DNA of 64,000 nucleotides from JABDMH01 sp965223105 (GTDB lineage Bacteria > Bacteroidota > Bacteroidia > Chitinophagales > Saprospiraceae). The DNA lies in contig OZ244987.1 in the NCBI GenBank assembly GCA_965223105.1, positions 7,750,001 to 7,814,000 of the forward strand, in the 5' to 3' direction. Positions 45,086-54,252 of the stretch are shown piece after piece. The notes beneath the pieces were generated by a model, which did not search any database, was not told the DNA's origin, and worked only from the letters and a program-made list of their open reading frames with translations. Position numbers and translations under genes: made by a program. The first letter of the stretch is position 1. Every line of letters begins with the position of its first letter.

Positions 45086-46117
45086 ATGACAATAATCAGG
45101 AGATGCTGCCAATCGGTGCTGTATGTGTTGCTATGCGTTTCACTTGGTGCACAGGATATACATTTCACTCAATTTAATCTTGCTCCCTTAACTGTCAATC
45201 CTGCGATGACCGGTGCTTTTAGCGGGTCCTTTAGACTAGGTGGCCTTTACCGCGATCAATGGTCTGGAGCCTATACCACTCCATCATTTTATATGGATTC
45301 TCCGATCTTAAAGGGATTTCGAGAAATGGATTGGATTGGCGTGGGTGTCTCTGTTTATCAGGATGAAGCCGAGGCCGTTTATGCCCCATTTTCTGGAGGG
45401 CAAAATCTAGCTGGTCAGATTAAGCAGGGTGGTTTGCTGGGTTCTGCCGCTTATCATCTTGCTCTGGATAAGGAACGCAATACCGTGATTGCCCTTGGCA
45501 TTCAAGGAGGGACTTTGTCACGACGAGTTGATGGCGAGTATCGCTTCGAGGATCAATTGATTGATGGAATCTCTGGTGCACCCACACAGGAACAATTGCC
45601 TGATTCTGAGTCTCCCAAGTCATTTCTTGATGTCTCTGGAGGCCTTACGGTTACCGGCCGAACGAGTGGTCAATCTTTTTACCGACTCGGGTTGAGTGCA
45701 ATGCATATAAATCAACCTCGCAATGGAATTTTGAGCGGTGCCCGCGGAGAACTACCCATGAGAATGGTGGGTTATGCAACCTATCATTGGGATATGAATG
45801 AAAAATTTCTCTTTACACCTAGCGTGCTCTTTCAATCGATCGGACCTGCCAGTGAAATGTCGGTTCAGGGCATGGCCGGTTACAAGATAACTTCCGAAGA
45901 CCTCGTTATTAAAGGAGGGTTGGGATATCGGCTTGGTGATGCCTTGGAAGTTTTGGTGGGAGCCGACTACAAGGATTTTCGAGTAGGCCTAAGCTATGAT
46001 TTGACTTTGTCGAGTTTATCCGATCCCAACAATGCTTTTGAGATAGCTGTGGCATACATCGGCCGCATCTATAAACGACCAAAGATTGACCCCGTTATCT
46101 TTTGTCCTAGATTCTAA
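45086..46117 (+). CDS. PorP/SprF-family type IX secretion membrane protein
   Basis: 343 residues, signal peptide ending SLGAQ (about 23). The family pattern is clear: QDIHFTQFNLAPLTVNPAMTGAF, GSFRLGGLYRDQWS, then repeated beta strands with Gly and aromatic girdles ending RPKIDPVIFCPRF. PorP/SprF proteins are outer-membrane barrels. Some are tied to secretion of a specific partner adhesin; others to the type IX motor. It is 5 bp upstream of the PorE-like gene and surely co-transcribed. The core porKLMN genes are not in the window, so this is an accessory or substrate-linked copy. Confidence 0.9.
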   Translation: MTIIRRCCQSVLYVLLCVSLGAQDIHFTQFNLAPLTVNPAMTGAFSGSFRLGGLYRDQWSGAYTTPSFYMDSPILKGFREMDWIGVGVSVYQDEAEAVYAPFSGGQNLAGQIKQGGLLGSAAYHLALDKERNTVIALGIQGGTLSRRVDGEYRFEDQLIDGISGAPTQEQLPDSESPKSFLDVSGGLTVTGRTSGQSFYRLGLSAMHINQPRNGILSGARGELPMRMVGYATYHWDMNEKFLFTPSVLFQSIGPASEMSVQGMAGYKITSEDLVIKGGLGYRLGDALEVLVGADYKDFRVGLSYDLTLSSLSDPNNAFEIAVAYIGRIYKRPKIDPVIFCPRF

Positions 46118-46122
46118 GAACT

Positions 46123-48543
46123 ATGCAAACATTCAGATACCTCTTTTTTTGTATCGCACTCACGATTCCGTTTCTCCATTCTGCACAGCCCCTCAGTGAA
46201 ATTCCCTACGATTTTATGTTGGAGGCTGCCGACACTGCCTTCGCCCGGATGGATTATTACAATGCAGTGGAGTGGTACGAAAAGTGTTATCGCGAAACTC
46301 GTGACCCCGCGTTGGCTAGAAAAATTGCCTTATCGCATGACAAAATGAGGGATTATCGCCGTGCAGAGAGGTGGTATGAAAGGATTGTGGAGAAAGACAC
46401 CGGATTCATGTATCCGGATTTCTGGTACGAGTATGGACGTCTATTAAAGAAAAATACCAAATACGAAGAAGCGAGTGATATTTTCCAAACTTTACTGGCA
46501 AGTGGTAAAATGTCAGACAAGGATGTCTTATTGCAAAATGAAATTACAGGGATTGATCTTGCCCAAAGTATGAAGATGCCTCCTGATCTCCTCATAGAGT
46601 CGGTGGGTAATCGCATCAATACTCGAAATTCTGAAGCCTCACCGGCGGTAGATTTAGATGGAGATCTCCACTACGTAACCTTCGATTCTGATGATGTCAT
46701 CAAAGTGACGAGTAAGAGTGAGGATTTTCATGCCAAGATTTTTAAGGCCACTCGAGACGATAAAGGTCGGTATCGCAGCGGAAAGGCATTGTCGGATAAA
46801 ATTAATCGCCCTGGATTTCACAATAGCCATGTTTCTTTTTCACCCGATGGAGAACGGATGTATTACACCCGTGCCATTGTAAGCGGCGGTGAAGTAACGG
46901 TTAGTGATCTCTATTATAGCGAAAAGCAAGGAGGAGGCTGGGGAGCTCCTCAGCGGATCAGTTCGCTCAATGGTGATTTCGTTTGTAAACATCCCTCAGT
47001 TGGCCAGCTGTTTGACCAGGAAGTACTGCTGTTTTCCTCTGACCGTCCCGGCACCCTTGGCGGCTTGGATATCTTCTATGCTCCCATCGATCGCGATGGA
47101 TCGTTCGGTCAACCGGTTAACCTGGGACCCAGTGTCAATACCATCGCTGATGAGATTACGCCCAGTTTCGATAATTCATATTTGTACTTCAGCTCAGATG
47201 GCCATCCCACCATGGGTGGCTTTGATATATTCCGGTGTGAATGGGATGGAAGTAAGCTGCTGGCCGCAGAGAATATGGGCAAAGGGTTTAATACCTCGGT
47301 CGACGACCTTTTTTACAGCCCGGGTGATGAGGAAGCGGGTTTTCTCGTTTCTAATCGAGATGGAACAAGGTCAATCAAGAGCAAGACCTGTTGTGATGAC
47401 ATTTTTGCCTTTTCGAAAAAGGACATTATCATAAACTTGCTGGCTACTGTTTATGAGGGTAAAGAGGGCGAGAAGGCACTTCCCGGAGCTACCATACGGG
47501 TTTACCAAAAGATCGCTGAAGAATTTGGATCACCGGATGTGCAAAAAAACGAAGAAGGCAATGAATTTGAATTCTCGGTAGATGTTGACAGAGCTTACAA
47601 GGTAGTTGCCGAATTGGAAGGTTACTATCCTGATTCAGCAGAATTTAATACGGTGGGAGTGCGAGAATCCAAGAATTTCCGGGGTGTATTTCGGTTGGTG
47701 CCCAAACCCAAGGTCGACGAGCCGGAGACCGAAGTTTATACCATTTTTGAACCGATTCGACTCAACAATATCTATTATGATCTAGATGACGATCAGATCC
47801 TGCCAGATGCTGAAGGTGATCTCGACTTTGTACATGACTTGATGGTCAAGTATCCGGATATGGTGATCGAATTATCGAGTCACACCGACAGCAGGGCACC
47901 CAATGCCTACAATCAAGACCTCTCACAGCGTCGAGCCAACTCCGCCAAACAATATCTGGTGATCAAAGGTATTGACGCTAAGAGAATTAAAGCAGTGGGA
48001 TATGGCGAATCCCGATTGATCAATCGTTGTGCAGATGGCGTCAATTGTAGTGAGGCAGAACACCGCCTCAATCGACGTACGGAATTCACCATCATTGAAG
48101 GACCTCAAACCATCGAGGTCCAGAAGCAAGGCAGAAAGAAGATACCCACAGACACGGGCGGAAGCAGCGGTGATACCGGTGGAGGTGCATCAGCCAGCTT
48201 GCAACCAAAATTGGATCTTGACCGTGGTGTACCAAAGATCACCTTTGAGCAGGAGCAAAAAGATCTGGGTACGGTCAAACAGGGCGAAAAAAAGAAAGAA
48301 GTATTTCCCTTCACCAATACCGGAGATGGAGACCTGCTGATCGAAATGGCCTCTGCCTGCGAATGTACCACTCTCGACTGGCCACGGCATGCGATTAAAC
48401 CTGGAGGAACGGGAGAGATAGAGGTTGAATACGACAGCACTGAGAAAGAAGGAGTACAAGACGTGACGATTGACGTACTGGCCAACACTGACCCGATCAT
48501 CACCCAGGCTTTTTTTAAAGTGATTGTACAAAAGCCTAACTAG
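46123..48543 (+). CDS. PorE-like OmpA protein with PD40 propeller and added DUF1573 domain
   Basis: 806 residues. Signal peptide (1-22), a TPR-like helical region (about 28-150), WD40-like PD40 beta-propeller repeats (about 160-410, e.g. SHVSFSPDGERMYYTRA, LGGLDIFYAP, MGGFDIFRCEW), a CNA/carboxypeptidase-regulatory sandwich (about 425-520), and an OmpA domain (about 550-660; IELSSHTDSRAPNAYNQDLS, RRTEFTI). This is the PorE layout, which ties type IX machinery to peptidoglycan. Beyond it, a Gly/Ser-rich linker leads to a DUF1573-type beta-sandwich (about 700-806; FPFTNTGDGDLLIEMASACE, then CTTLDWP) that PorE normally lacks. Follows PorP/SprF by 5 bp; pnuC follows by 9 bp. Confidence 0.88.
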   Translation: MQTFRYLFFCIALTIPFLHSAQPLSEIPYDFMLEAADTAFARMDYYNAVEWYEKCYRETRDPALARKIALSHDKMRDYRRAERWYERIVEKDTGFMYPDFWYEYGRLLKKNTKYEEASDIFQTLLASGKMSDKDVLLQNEITGIDLAQSMKMPPDLLIESVGNRINTRNSEASPAVDLDGDLHYVTFDSDDVIKVTSKSEDFHAKIFKATRDDKGRYRSGKALSDKINRPGFHNSHVSFSPDGERMYYTRAIVSGGEVTVSDLYYSEKQGGGWGAPQRISSLNGDFVCKHPSVGQLFDQEVLLFSSDRPGTLGGLDIFYAPIDRDGSFGQPVNLGPSVNTIADEITPSFDNSYLYFSSDGHPTMGGFDIFRCEWDGSKLLAAENMGKGFNTSVDDLFYSPGDEEAGFLVSNRDGTRSIKSKTCCDDIFAFSKKDIIINLLATVYEGKEGEKALPGATIRVYQKIAEEFGSPDVQKNEEGNEFEFSVDVDRAYKVVAELEGYYPDSAEFNTVGVRESKNFRGVFRLVPKPKVDEPETEVYTIFEPIRLNNIYYDLDDDQILPDAEGDLDFVHDLMVKYPDMVIELSSHTDSRAPNAYNQDLSQRRANSAKQYLVIKGIDAKRIKAVGYGESRLINRCADGVNCSEAEHRLNRRTEFTIIEGPQTIEVQKQGRKKIPTDTGGSSGDTGGGASASLQPKLDLDRGVPKITFEQEQKDLGTVKQGEKKKEVFPFTNTGDGDLLIEMASACECTTLDWPRHAIKPGGTGEIEVEYDSTEKEGVQDVTIDVLANTDPIITQAFFKVIVQKPN

Positions 48544-48552
48544 ACCCAATCA

Positions 48553-49158
48553 GTGACCGATCTGTTGCAGGCGGCAATCGACTTTGGTTGGCTGCAATGG
48601 CTAGCTGTTTTTTTTAACATCGGTTATGTCATCCTAGCTGCTAGGGAGCACATTGCTTGCTGGCCCTTCGGATTACTGGGAGTGATTTTACTGTTTGCTA
48701 TCTATATTGATGTACGGTTGTATTCTGATGCTGTTCTTCAAGTATTTTACATGGGTATGGCAGTGTACGGTTGGATTACCTGGACCAATCGCTCGCCAAC
48801 CGGAGATACCTTAGTCATCACCAGTATTTCTCTGCAAAATCATTTTCGGTACATTCTTTTGGCAGCACTGTTGGCTGTTCCTTTGGGTATTTTCTGGCAG
48901 CACTTTGGGGCAGCATTCCCCTTTGTAGATGCCCTGACGACCTCCTACAGCATCCTGGCAACTTTTCTAGTGGCGCGCAAGGTCCTGGAAAATTGGTTGT
49001 ACTGGATCATAGTTGACGCCGTGAGCATCGTACTGTACTTGGAGAGAGACATACCTTTGATCGCGGGGTTGTTCGGATTGTATACTGTTCTTGCTGTCTA
49101 TGGTTGGATGAGTTGGCGTAGACGAAGGAAACCCGAACCAGTCGATGAAATTATTTAG
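48553..49158 (+). CDS. pnuC: Nicotinamide riboside/mononucleotide transporter PnuC
   Basis: Inner-membrane facilitator of nicotinamide riboside uptake for NAD synthesis. 201 residues from GTG 48553, with about seven hydrophobic helices. Family motifs present: WLAVFFNIGYVILAAREHIA, CWPFGLLG, VFYMGMAVYGWITW, TSYSILATFLVARKVLENW and the closing LYTVLAVYGWMSWRRR. No TPP or NAD riboswitch was recognised upstream because the gene begins 9 bp after the PorE-like gene. Sits just before the nqr operon; a link to NADH use is possible but unproven. Confidence 0.9.
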   Translation: MTDLLQAAIDFGWLQWLAVFFNIGYVILAAREHIACWPFGLLGVILLFAIYIDVRLYSDAVLQVFYMGMAVYGWITWTNRSPTGDTLVITSISLQNHFRYILLAALLAVPLGIFWQHFGAAFPFVDALTTSYSILATFLVARKVLENWLYWIIVDAVSIVLYLERDIPLIAGLFGLYTVLAVYGWMSWRRRRKPEPVDEII

Positions 49159-49215
49159 AATTCATCTAAATAGACAAGCCATTTCAAAAGCCAAAAGGTT
49201 GTCTGAAAAGCTTTA

Positions 49216-49223
49216 TATATTTG
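49216..49223 (+). promoter_or_regulatory. Bacteroidota -7 element (TATATTTG) for the nqr operon
   Basis: TATATTTG fits TAnnTTTG and lies 52 bp before the GTG of nqrA. The closest TTG (49199-49201) is spaced only 14 bp away, shorter than usual. Confidence 0.45.
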
Positions 49224-49275
49224 CGGTGATTTTACAGCAGGGCTATTTTTTGCCACTCATCAAATAATGTAAATC

Positions 49276-50901
49276 GTGTATCTCAGACACTGCAAGCTTA
49301 TACTCAGTCTATTAATTTTCAGCCACTTACCACTAAATTTTCTCGCCGCTCAGACGTCAGGTGCCGGTTCGATTTTTGATGTAAGTATCATTATTGTTTC
49401 AGCGATAATCCTTGTGAGTGCTGTATACATCGTCACCGAGAATTTATTGGGTATTGAAGCACAGAAAATGGGGATTCAAGATCTTCCTGCAGGAAAGAAC
49501 TTTCTGAGTCAATTGACAAAAAAAAATCCACCCAAGTATGTTTCTGGAAAATATATTCATCTCAGAAGGGGACATAATATTCGCCTTAAGGGACAAGCTG
49601 CACCTGAGATTCAAGAGGCTGCGGTTTCTACCTACGCACTCCAACCACCCAATTTCGTGGGTATGTCGCCTATTCCTAAGGTTGTGGTTGAAGAAGGACA
49701 GGAAGTGCTGGCTGGTGACGAGATCTTTTTTGACAAGAAGAGAAATCGAATCAAATATGTAGCACCAGTCAGCGGGGAAATCGTTTCGATCAACCGGGGA
49801 GCAAAAAGAGCCATTACAGAAGTAACAATATTGGCGGATAAAGAGCAGAGATTTCGAGAGATTCCTTCCATTGAGCTGGCATCCATCTCCCGTGAAGATC
49901 TGGTTACCTTTCTTTTGGAATTTGGTGCCTGGCCATTAATTAAACAAAGACCCTACGACATCGTTCCCAATCCGGATACTGTTCCTGAGAATATCTTTAT
50001 ATCCACCTTTGACACTGCCCCACTGGCCCCGGACCTTGATCTTATCATTCAAGGACAAGAGGCTGCATGGCAGGCGGGACTTTCAGTGCTGAGGAAATTG
50101 ACGGGTGGCTCAGTCATCTTGGGGCTTAATGCCAATGGAAAGGAGAAACCAGCCGATGCCTTTACAGAGGCGACCGAGGTTGATAAATACTATTTTTCAG
50201 GCCCACATCCAGCGGGAAATGTTGGTGTGCAGATCCATCACATCAAGCCCGTTTTTAATGGAAAAGAGGCATGGGTTTTGGGAGTGCAAGAGGTATTGGT
50301 TTTAGGCCGATTAATTGCTGATCGCAAGTATGATTCCTCCAGATTGGTTGCCTTGACAGGTCAATCCCTTGCTGACCCTAAATATGTCCGTACCCACATC
50401 GGAGCCAAACTCGAAGATCTGCTTAAAAATCAGGGCCTCGAAGGTGATTTGCGGATCATATCAGGTGATGTTCTATCTGGTAAGGCGAAGGAGACCAACG
50501 GCTATCTTAATTTTTATGATGACCAGGTCACGGTAATACCAGAGGGTAGAGAGTTTGAATTGTTTGGCTGGTTGCTGCCCATAAAAATGCGCCCAAGTGT
50601 TTCACGTACTTTTCCGGGGTTTTTGTTTAAAGATATCAAGTATGAGGTAACGACCAACACCCATGGGGAGGAACGAGCTTTTGTGATGACTGGCCAATAT
50701 GAACAGCTGTTGCCTATGGATATTTACCCGCAACATCTGATGAAGGCCATTCTGATAAAAGATTTTGAAAAAATGGAGGGGTTAGGGATTTATGAATTGA
50801 GTGAAGAAGATGTGGCACTTGCCGAATTCGCCTGCACATCTAAGCAACCCCTTCAGCACATTTTAAGATCAGGTCTTGACCTCATGCGTGAACAAGGTTA
50901 G
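49276..50901 (+). CDS. nqrA: Na+-translocating NADH:quinone reductase subunit A with N-terminal membrane anchor
   Basis: NqrA is the peripheral cytoplasmic subunit of the Na+-NQR complex. Usual length is about 445 residues; this one has 541. The core begins near residue 92 (KYIHLRRGHNIRLKGQA) and runs to the end with familiar segments (VVVEEGQEVLAGDEIFF, VSGEIVSINRGAKRAI, IVPNPDTVPENIFIS, PAGNVGVQIHHI). The extra 90 residues hold a signal-peptide-like helix (1-25, ending FLAAQ) and a second helix (about 34-56, SIIIVSAIILVSAVYIVTE), then a Lys-rich linker. This topology would return the core to the cytoplasm. Start is GTG 49276. First gene of nqrABCDEF; nqrB follows by 24 bp. Confidence 0.92.
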   Translation: MYLRHCKLILSLLIFSHLPLNFLAAQTSGAGSIFDVSIIIVSAIILVSAVYIVTENLLGIEAQKMGIQDLPAGKNFLSQLTKKNPPKYVSGKYIHLRRGHNIRLKGQAAPEIQEAAVSTYALQPPNFVGMSPIPKVVVEEGQEVLAGDEIFFDKKRNRIKYVAPVSGEIVSINRGAKRAITEVTILADKEQRFREIPSIELASISREDLVTFLLEFGAWPLIKQRPYDIVPNPDTVPENIFISTFDTAPLAPDLDLIIQGQEAAWQAGLSVLRKLTGGSVILGLNANGKEKPADAFTEATEVDKYYFSGPHPAGNVGVQIHHIKPVFNGKEAWVLGVQEVLVLGRLIADRKYDSSRLVALTGQSLADPKYVRTHIGAKLEDLLKNQGLEGDLRIISGDVLSGKAKETNGYLNFYDDQVTVIPEGREFELFGWLLPIKMRPSVSRTFPGFLFKDIKYEVTTNTHGEERAFVMTGQYEQLLPMDIYPQHLMKAILIKDFEKMEGLGIYELSEEDVALAEFACTSKQPLQHILRSGLDLMREQG

Positions 50902-50925
50902 ACAATATTTATTTAAGAGATAGAG

Positions 50926-52170
50926 ATGAGCAAACTGCTGGATTTCGCCAGAAGACTCGAACCAAAAAAAGGAACGTTTCTCCATACATTGTACGATGGG
51001 TTTTTCACTTTTCTGTACAGTCCGGATGAGGTTGCCCATGGGGGTACCCATATCAAGGATGGCATGGATTTGAAGCGCACAATGCTTCATGTAGTTATTC
51101 CTTTGCAACTCTGTTATATCTTCGGCTGTTACAACATCGGTCATCAACATTTTTTAGCTCTTGGAGAACATGCCGGATTTCTGGATGGATTTCACCTAAA
51201 ACTGTTCTTTGGCCTAGGAAAATTATTACCCATCTTCATCGTGACCCATGTTGTTGGTCTGGGAATAGAATTTTACTACGCCTGGAAAAAAGGTCATGGC
51301 ATAGAGGAGGGGTTCCTGGTATCCGGAGCACTCATTCCGTTGATCATGCCACCGGATTTACCTATCTGGATATTGATACTGGCAGTGGCTTTTGCTGTAT
51401 GGATTGGTAAGGAGGCTTTTGGAGGTACAGGCATGAACATTTGGAATATAGCCCTACTTGCCCGGGTATTTGTCTTCTTCGCTTATCCCACTACAATTTC
51501 GGGGGATGAAGTATGGGTTTCTGGCTTGGAATCTACAGCGGCAGGCGCTTCTGTTGAGTACGGTTGGTGGCATCAACTTTGTAATGGCCTGTTCGGTCTT
51601 TTTGGTGCCGAACCTTTTGATATGACCCAAGTGGTGGTAGATGGATATACGGGAGCAACACCGCTCATATTGGCCTTTCAAGGTGGTTGGGAGGCCGTAA
51701 CTGAGGTGTATACTGCAAGTCAAATGTGGTGGGGAGTTATACCGGGATCAATAGGAGAAACAAGTAAACCCCTTATCTTATTGGGCGCATTGTTCTTGAT
51801 CGTTACCGGAATAGCCAGCTGGAGGATCATGCTTAGCATGATATTGGGAGCGGTGACCATGGCTCTCATTCTCAACGCCTGGCAGGCGACACCTTTTATG
51901 ACTGTACCCTGGTATTACCAATTCTATATGGGTAGTTTCTTTTTTGCCATGGTCTTTATGGCTACCGATCCGGTTACAGCATCTTCGACAAATGCGGGAA
52001 AATGGATCTATGGATTTTTGATTGGCTTTGTGGGAATGATCATTCGGGTGCTAAATCCAGCTTATCCTGAAGGGTGGATGTTAGCCATCTTGCTAATGAA
52101 TACCTTCGCTCCACTCATTGATCATTATGTTCTTCAGCGAAATATAACCAAAAGATTAAAACGTGCATAA
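50926..52170 (+). CDS. nqrB: Na+-translocating NADH:quinone reductase subunit B
   Basis: Integral membrane subunit that carries a covalent FMN and riboflavin and forms the Na+ path with quinone binding. 414 residues, about ten helices. The FMN attachment motif DGYTGATPL is present, with Thr245 the modified residue. FGGTGMNIWNIALLARVFVFF, MVFMATDPVTASSTNAGKW and MNTFAPLIDHYV are typical of NqrB and the related RnfD. Overlaps nqrC by 8 bp. Confidence 0.96.
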   Translation: MSKLLDFARRLEPKKGTFLHTLYDGFFTFLYSPDEVAHGGTHIKDGMDLKRTMLHVVIPLQLCYIFGCYNIGHQHFLALGEHAGFLDGFHLKLFFGLGKLLPIFIVTHVVGLGIEFYYAWKKGHGIEEGFLVSGALIPLIMPPDLPIWILILAVAFAVWIGKEAFGGTGMNIWNIALLARVFVFFAYPTTISGDEVWVSGLESTAAGASVEYGWWHQLCNGLFGLFGAEPFDMTQVVVDGYTGATPLILAFQGGWEAVTEVYTASQMWWGVIPGSIGETSKPLILLGALFLIVTGIASWRIMLSMILGAVTMALILNAWQATPFMTVPWYYQFYMGSFFFAMVFMATDPVTASSTNAGKWIYGFLIGFVGMIIRVLNPAYPEGWMLAILLMNTFAPLIDHYVLQRNITKRLKRA

Positions 52171-52876
52171 CAGTAGATACATCCTGGTTTTTGTGGTTTG
52201 CCTTACAGTCGCCGTTGCTCTCGTTCTTTCTTTGATGGCCACGGGATTGAAACCCATTCATGACAGAAATGAAGCAATCTATAATAAGAAAGCCATCTTA
52301 TCAGCGGTTCAACCTTATTTAGAAACTAAAGCTTCAAACCTTTCAGATCAAGAAGTGCAACAGATCTTTGATCAGCAAGTAGAACAACTGGTTTTGGACA
52401 TGGAGGGTAATGTCATTGCCGACCTGCAAGCTGAGAACATTGATATGGCTAAGGAGAGAAAGAAACCAGAGCCTCAACGCAGACTGCCTCTTTACGTCTT
52501 TAATTCCGGAGAGGGCAAAGTATATATAACCAGTGTGCGAGGAAATGGTCTATGGGATGAGATCTGGGGTAGTATTGCACTGGAAGATGATTTCAACACC
52601 ATTGCCGGGGCAGCTTTTGATCACAAGGGCGAAACTCCTGGTTTGGGGGGAGAGATCAAAGACAATCCGACTTTTGCACGGCAATTTCAGGGAAAGAAGA
52701 TCTATGAGGAAGATGGCGAATATACCTCGGTAAATGTAAGAAAGGGTGGAGCTAAGGATCCCGATCATGAAGTGGATGCTATCAGTGGTGCAACAGTGAC
52801 TTCTGATGGAGTCAGTGAGATGCTATATCGTGGCCTGGAGTATTACGAGCCCTATTTCGAAAAAATTAAGCAGTAG
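52163..52876 (+). CDS. nqrC: Na+-translocating NADH:quinone reductase subunit C
   Basis: Periplasmic FMN-carrying subunit with one N-terminal helix (about 8-27). 237 residues. The flavinylation motif DAISGAT places the covalent FMN on Thr211; GEKPGLGGE-like residues read GETPGLGGEIKDN. ApbE, which attaches the flavin, is not in the window. Overlaps nqrB by 8 bp, and nqrD begins 4 bp after the stop. Confidence 0.95.
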   Translation: MHNSRYILVFVVCLTVAVALVLSLMATGLKPIHDRNEAIYNKKAILSAVQPYLETKASNLSDQEVQQIFDQQVEQLVLDMEGNVIADLQAENIDMAKERKKPEPQRRLPLYVFNSGEGKVYITSVRGNGLWDEIWGSIALEDDFNTIAGAAFDHKGETPGLGGEIKDNPTFARQFQGKKIYEEDGEYTSVNVRKGGAKDPDHEVDAISGATVTSDGVSEMLYRGLEYYEPYFEKIKQ

Positions 52877-52880
52877 ATTC

Positions 52881-53600
52881 ATGGCAGAAACAGCGGTAAA
52901 AGAACCGAAGGTCAAGGAAAGAGAACCACTCTTTGGATCCAAGGAAAGGAAACTCTTAACCGACCCTTTAAACGACAACAACCCCATCACCGTGCAGGTG
53001 CTGGGCATTTGTTCTGCATTAGCGGTCACGACATTGGTTTATCCATCGATTGTGATGGCCATATCGGTCATATTTGTATGCGCATTCTCGAGTCTGTTTA
53101 CTTCCCTATTGAGGAAAAGTATTCCAAAGCAGGTACGAATGATTGTACAGCTCGTCATTATAGCGACACTGGTTACCGTGGTTGAGCTAACCCTTAAGGC
53201 ACTGAACTTTGAAGTATATAAGCAACTGGCAGTTTACATCGGGCTAATTATCACCAATTGCATCATTATGGGCCGACTTGAGGCTTTTGCCATGGCCAAC
53301 CGGCCCTGGAGATCTTTTTTGGATGGAATTGGCAATGGTCTCGGATATGGCGCCATTTTGATTGTAGTAGCATTGTTTCGCGAATTATTTGGCAAGGGAA
53401 GTCTCTTTGCAGGTAGCCCACTCGAGTGGAAAATTATCGGACCCACGTCGGAGTATATGTTAGACACCACCGCTTACAGTTGGCTGGGCTGGTATCAAAA
53501 CAACAATCTAATGGTGCTTTCTGCCGCAGCAATGTTTATTATAGGAATTCTGATCTGGATACATCGGACTTACAATCCCAAGCTTGTTGACGTTTCTTAA
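52881..53600 (+). CDS. nqrD: Na+-translocating NADH:quinone reductase subunit D
   Basis: Six-helix membrane subunit, homologous to RnfE. 239 residues from ATG 52881 (MAETAVKEPKVKE); the open frame back to 52806 lies inside nqrC. A polar 28-residue lead precedes the core, which starts DPLNDNNPITVQVLGICSAL. The conserved ITNCIIMGRLEAFAM segment carries the Cys that helps hold the intramembrane Fe site together with NqrE. KLVDVS ends the protein. Confidence 0.95.
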   Translation: MAETAVKEPKVKEREPLFGSKERKLLTDPLNDNNPITVQVLGICSALAVTTLVYPSIVMAISVIFVCAFSSLFTSLLRKSIPKQVRMIVQLVIIATLVTVVELTLKALNFEVYKQLAVYIGLIITNCIIMGRLEAFAMANRPWRSFLDGIGNGLGYGAILIVVALFRELFGKGSLFAGSPLEWKIIGPTSEYMLDTTAYSWLGWYQNNNLMVLSAAAMFIIGILIWIHRTYNPKLVDVS

Positions 53601-53621
53601 TCACCAAAAATCGCAGGAACT

Positions 53622-54221
53622 ATGGAACTTGTCAATATATTTATCAAGTCAGCCTTTATAGAAAATCTGGTCTTGACGTATTTTCTTGGAATGTGCTCAT
53701 ACCTGGCCGTTTCCAAGACGGTGAAGACCGCCTTTGGTCTGGGTTTGGCGGTAATCTTCGTACTGGGCATCACCATGCCGATCAATTGGCTGATAACTAC
53801 TTACCTGCTTAGTGAGAGCGGTTTGTTTGGTATGGATCTCACTTTTCTTCGCCTGATCTTGTTTATTGCGGTTATTGCTTCTATGGTGCAGTTGGTCGAG
53901 ATGGTGATCGAGAAGTTTTCTCCCGCATTGTACAACAGTTTGGGGATTTTCTTGCCACTGATCACCGTCAATTGTGCCATCCTAGGTGGCTCTCTATTTA
54001 TGGTTTCTCGCGAATACAATTTTGCCGAATCGGTAGCCTTTGGTCTCGGAGGGGGATTTGGGTGGTTCTTGGCCATCATTGCTATTGCGGCGATAAGGGA
54101 AAAGATTAAGTATTCAAATGTTCCTGCCCCATTGAGAGGTTTGGGAATGGCATTTATCATCACTGGTTTGATGGGCTTGGCCTTTATGAGCTTATTGGGA
54201 ATTGACCCAGCTGCATTTTGA
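53622..54221 (+). CDS. nqrE: Na+-translocating NADH:quinone reductase subunit E
   Basis: Six-helix subunit homologous to RnfA, the inverted partner of NqrD. 199 residues. Family motifs: NIFIKSAFIENLVLTYFLGM with the Fe-site Cys in LGMCSYLAVSK, and LITVNCAILGGSLFMV with the second conserved Cys. Ends LLGIDPAAF. Begins 21 bp after nqrD and is followed by nqrF after 31 bp. Confidence 0.96.
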   Translation: MELVNIFIKSAFIENLVLTYFLGMCSYLAVSKTVKTAFGLGLAVIFVLGITMPINWLITTYLLSESGLFGMDLTFLRLILFIAVIASMVQLVEMVIEKFSPALYNSLGIFLPLITVNCAILGGSLFMVSREYNFAESVAFGLGGGFGWFLAIIAIAAIREKIKYSNVPAPLRGLGMAFIITGLMGLAFMSLLGIDPAAF

Positions 54222-54252
54222 CCTATTGAAAAACTTGATTGAAAGAAAATAA

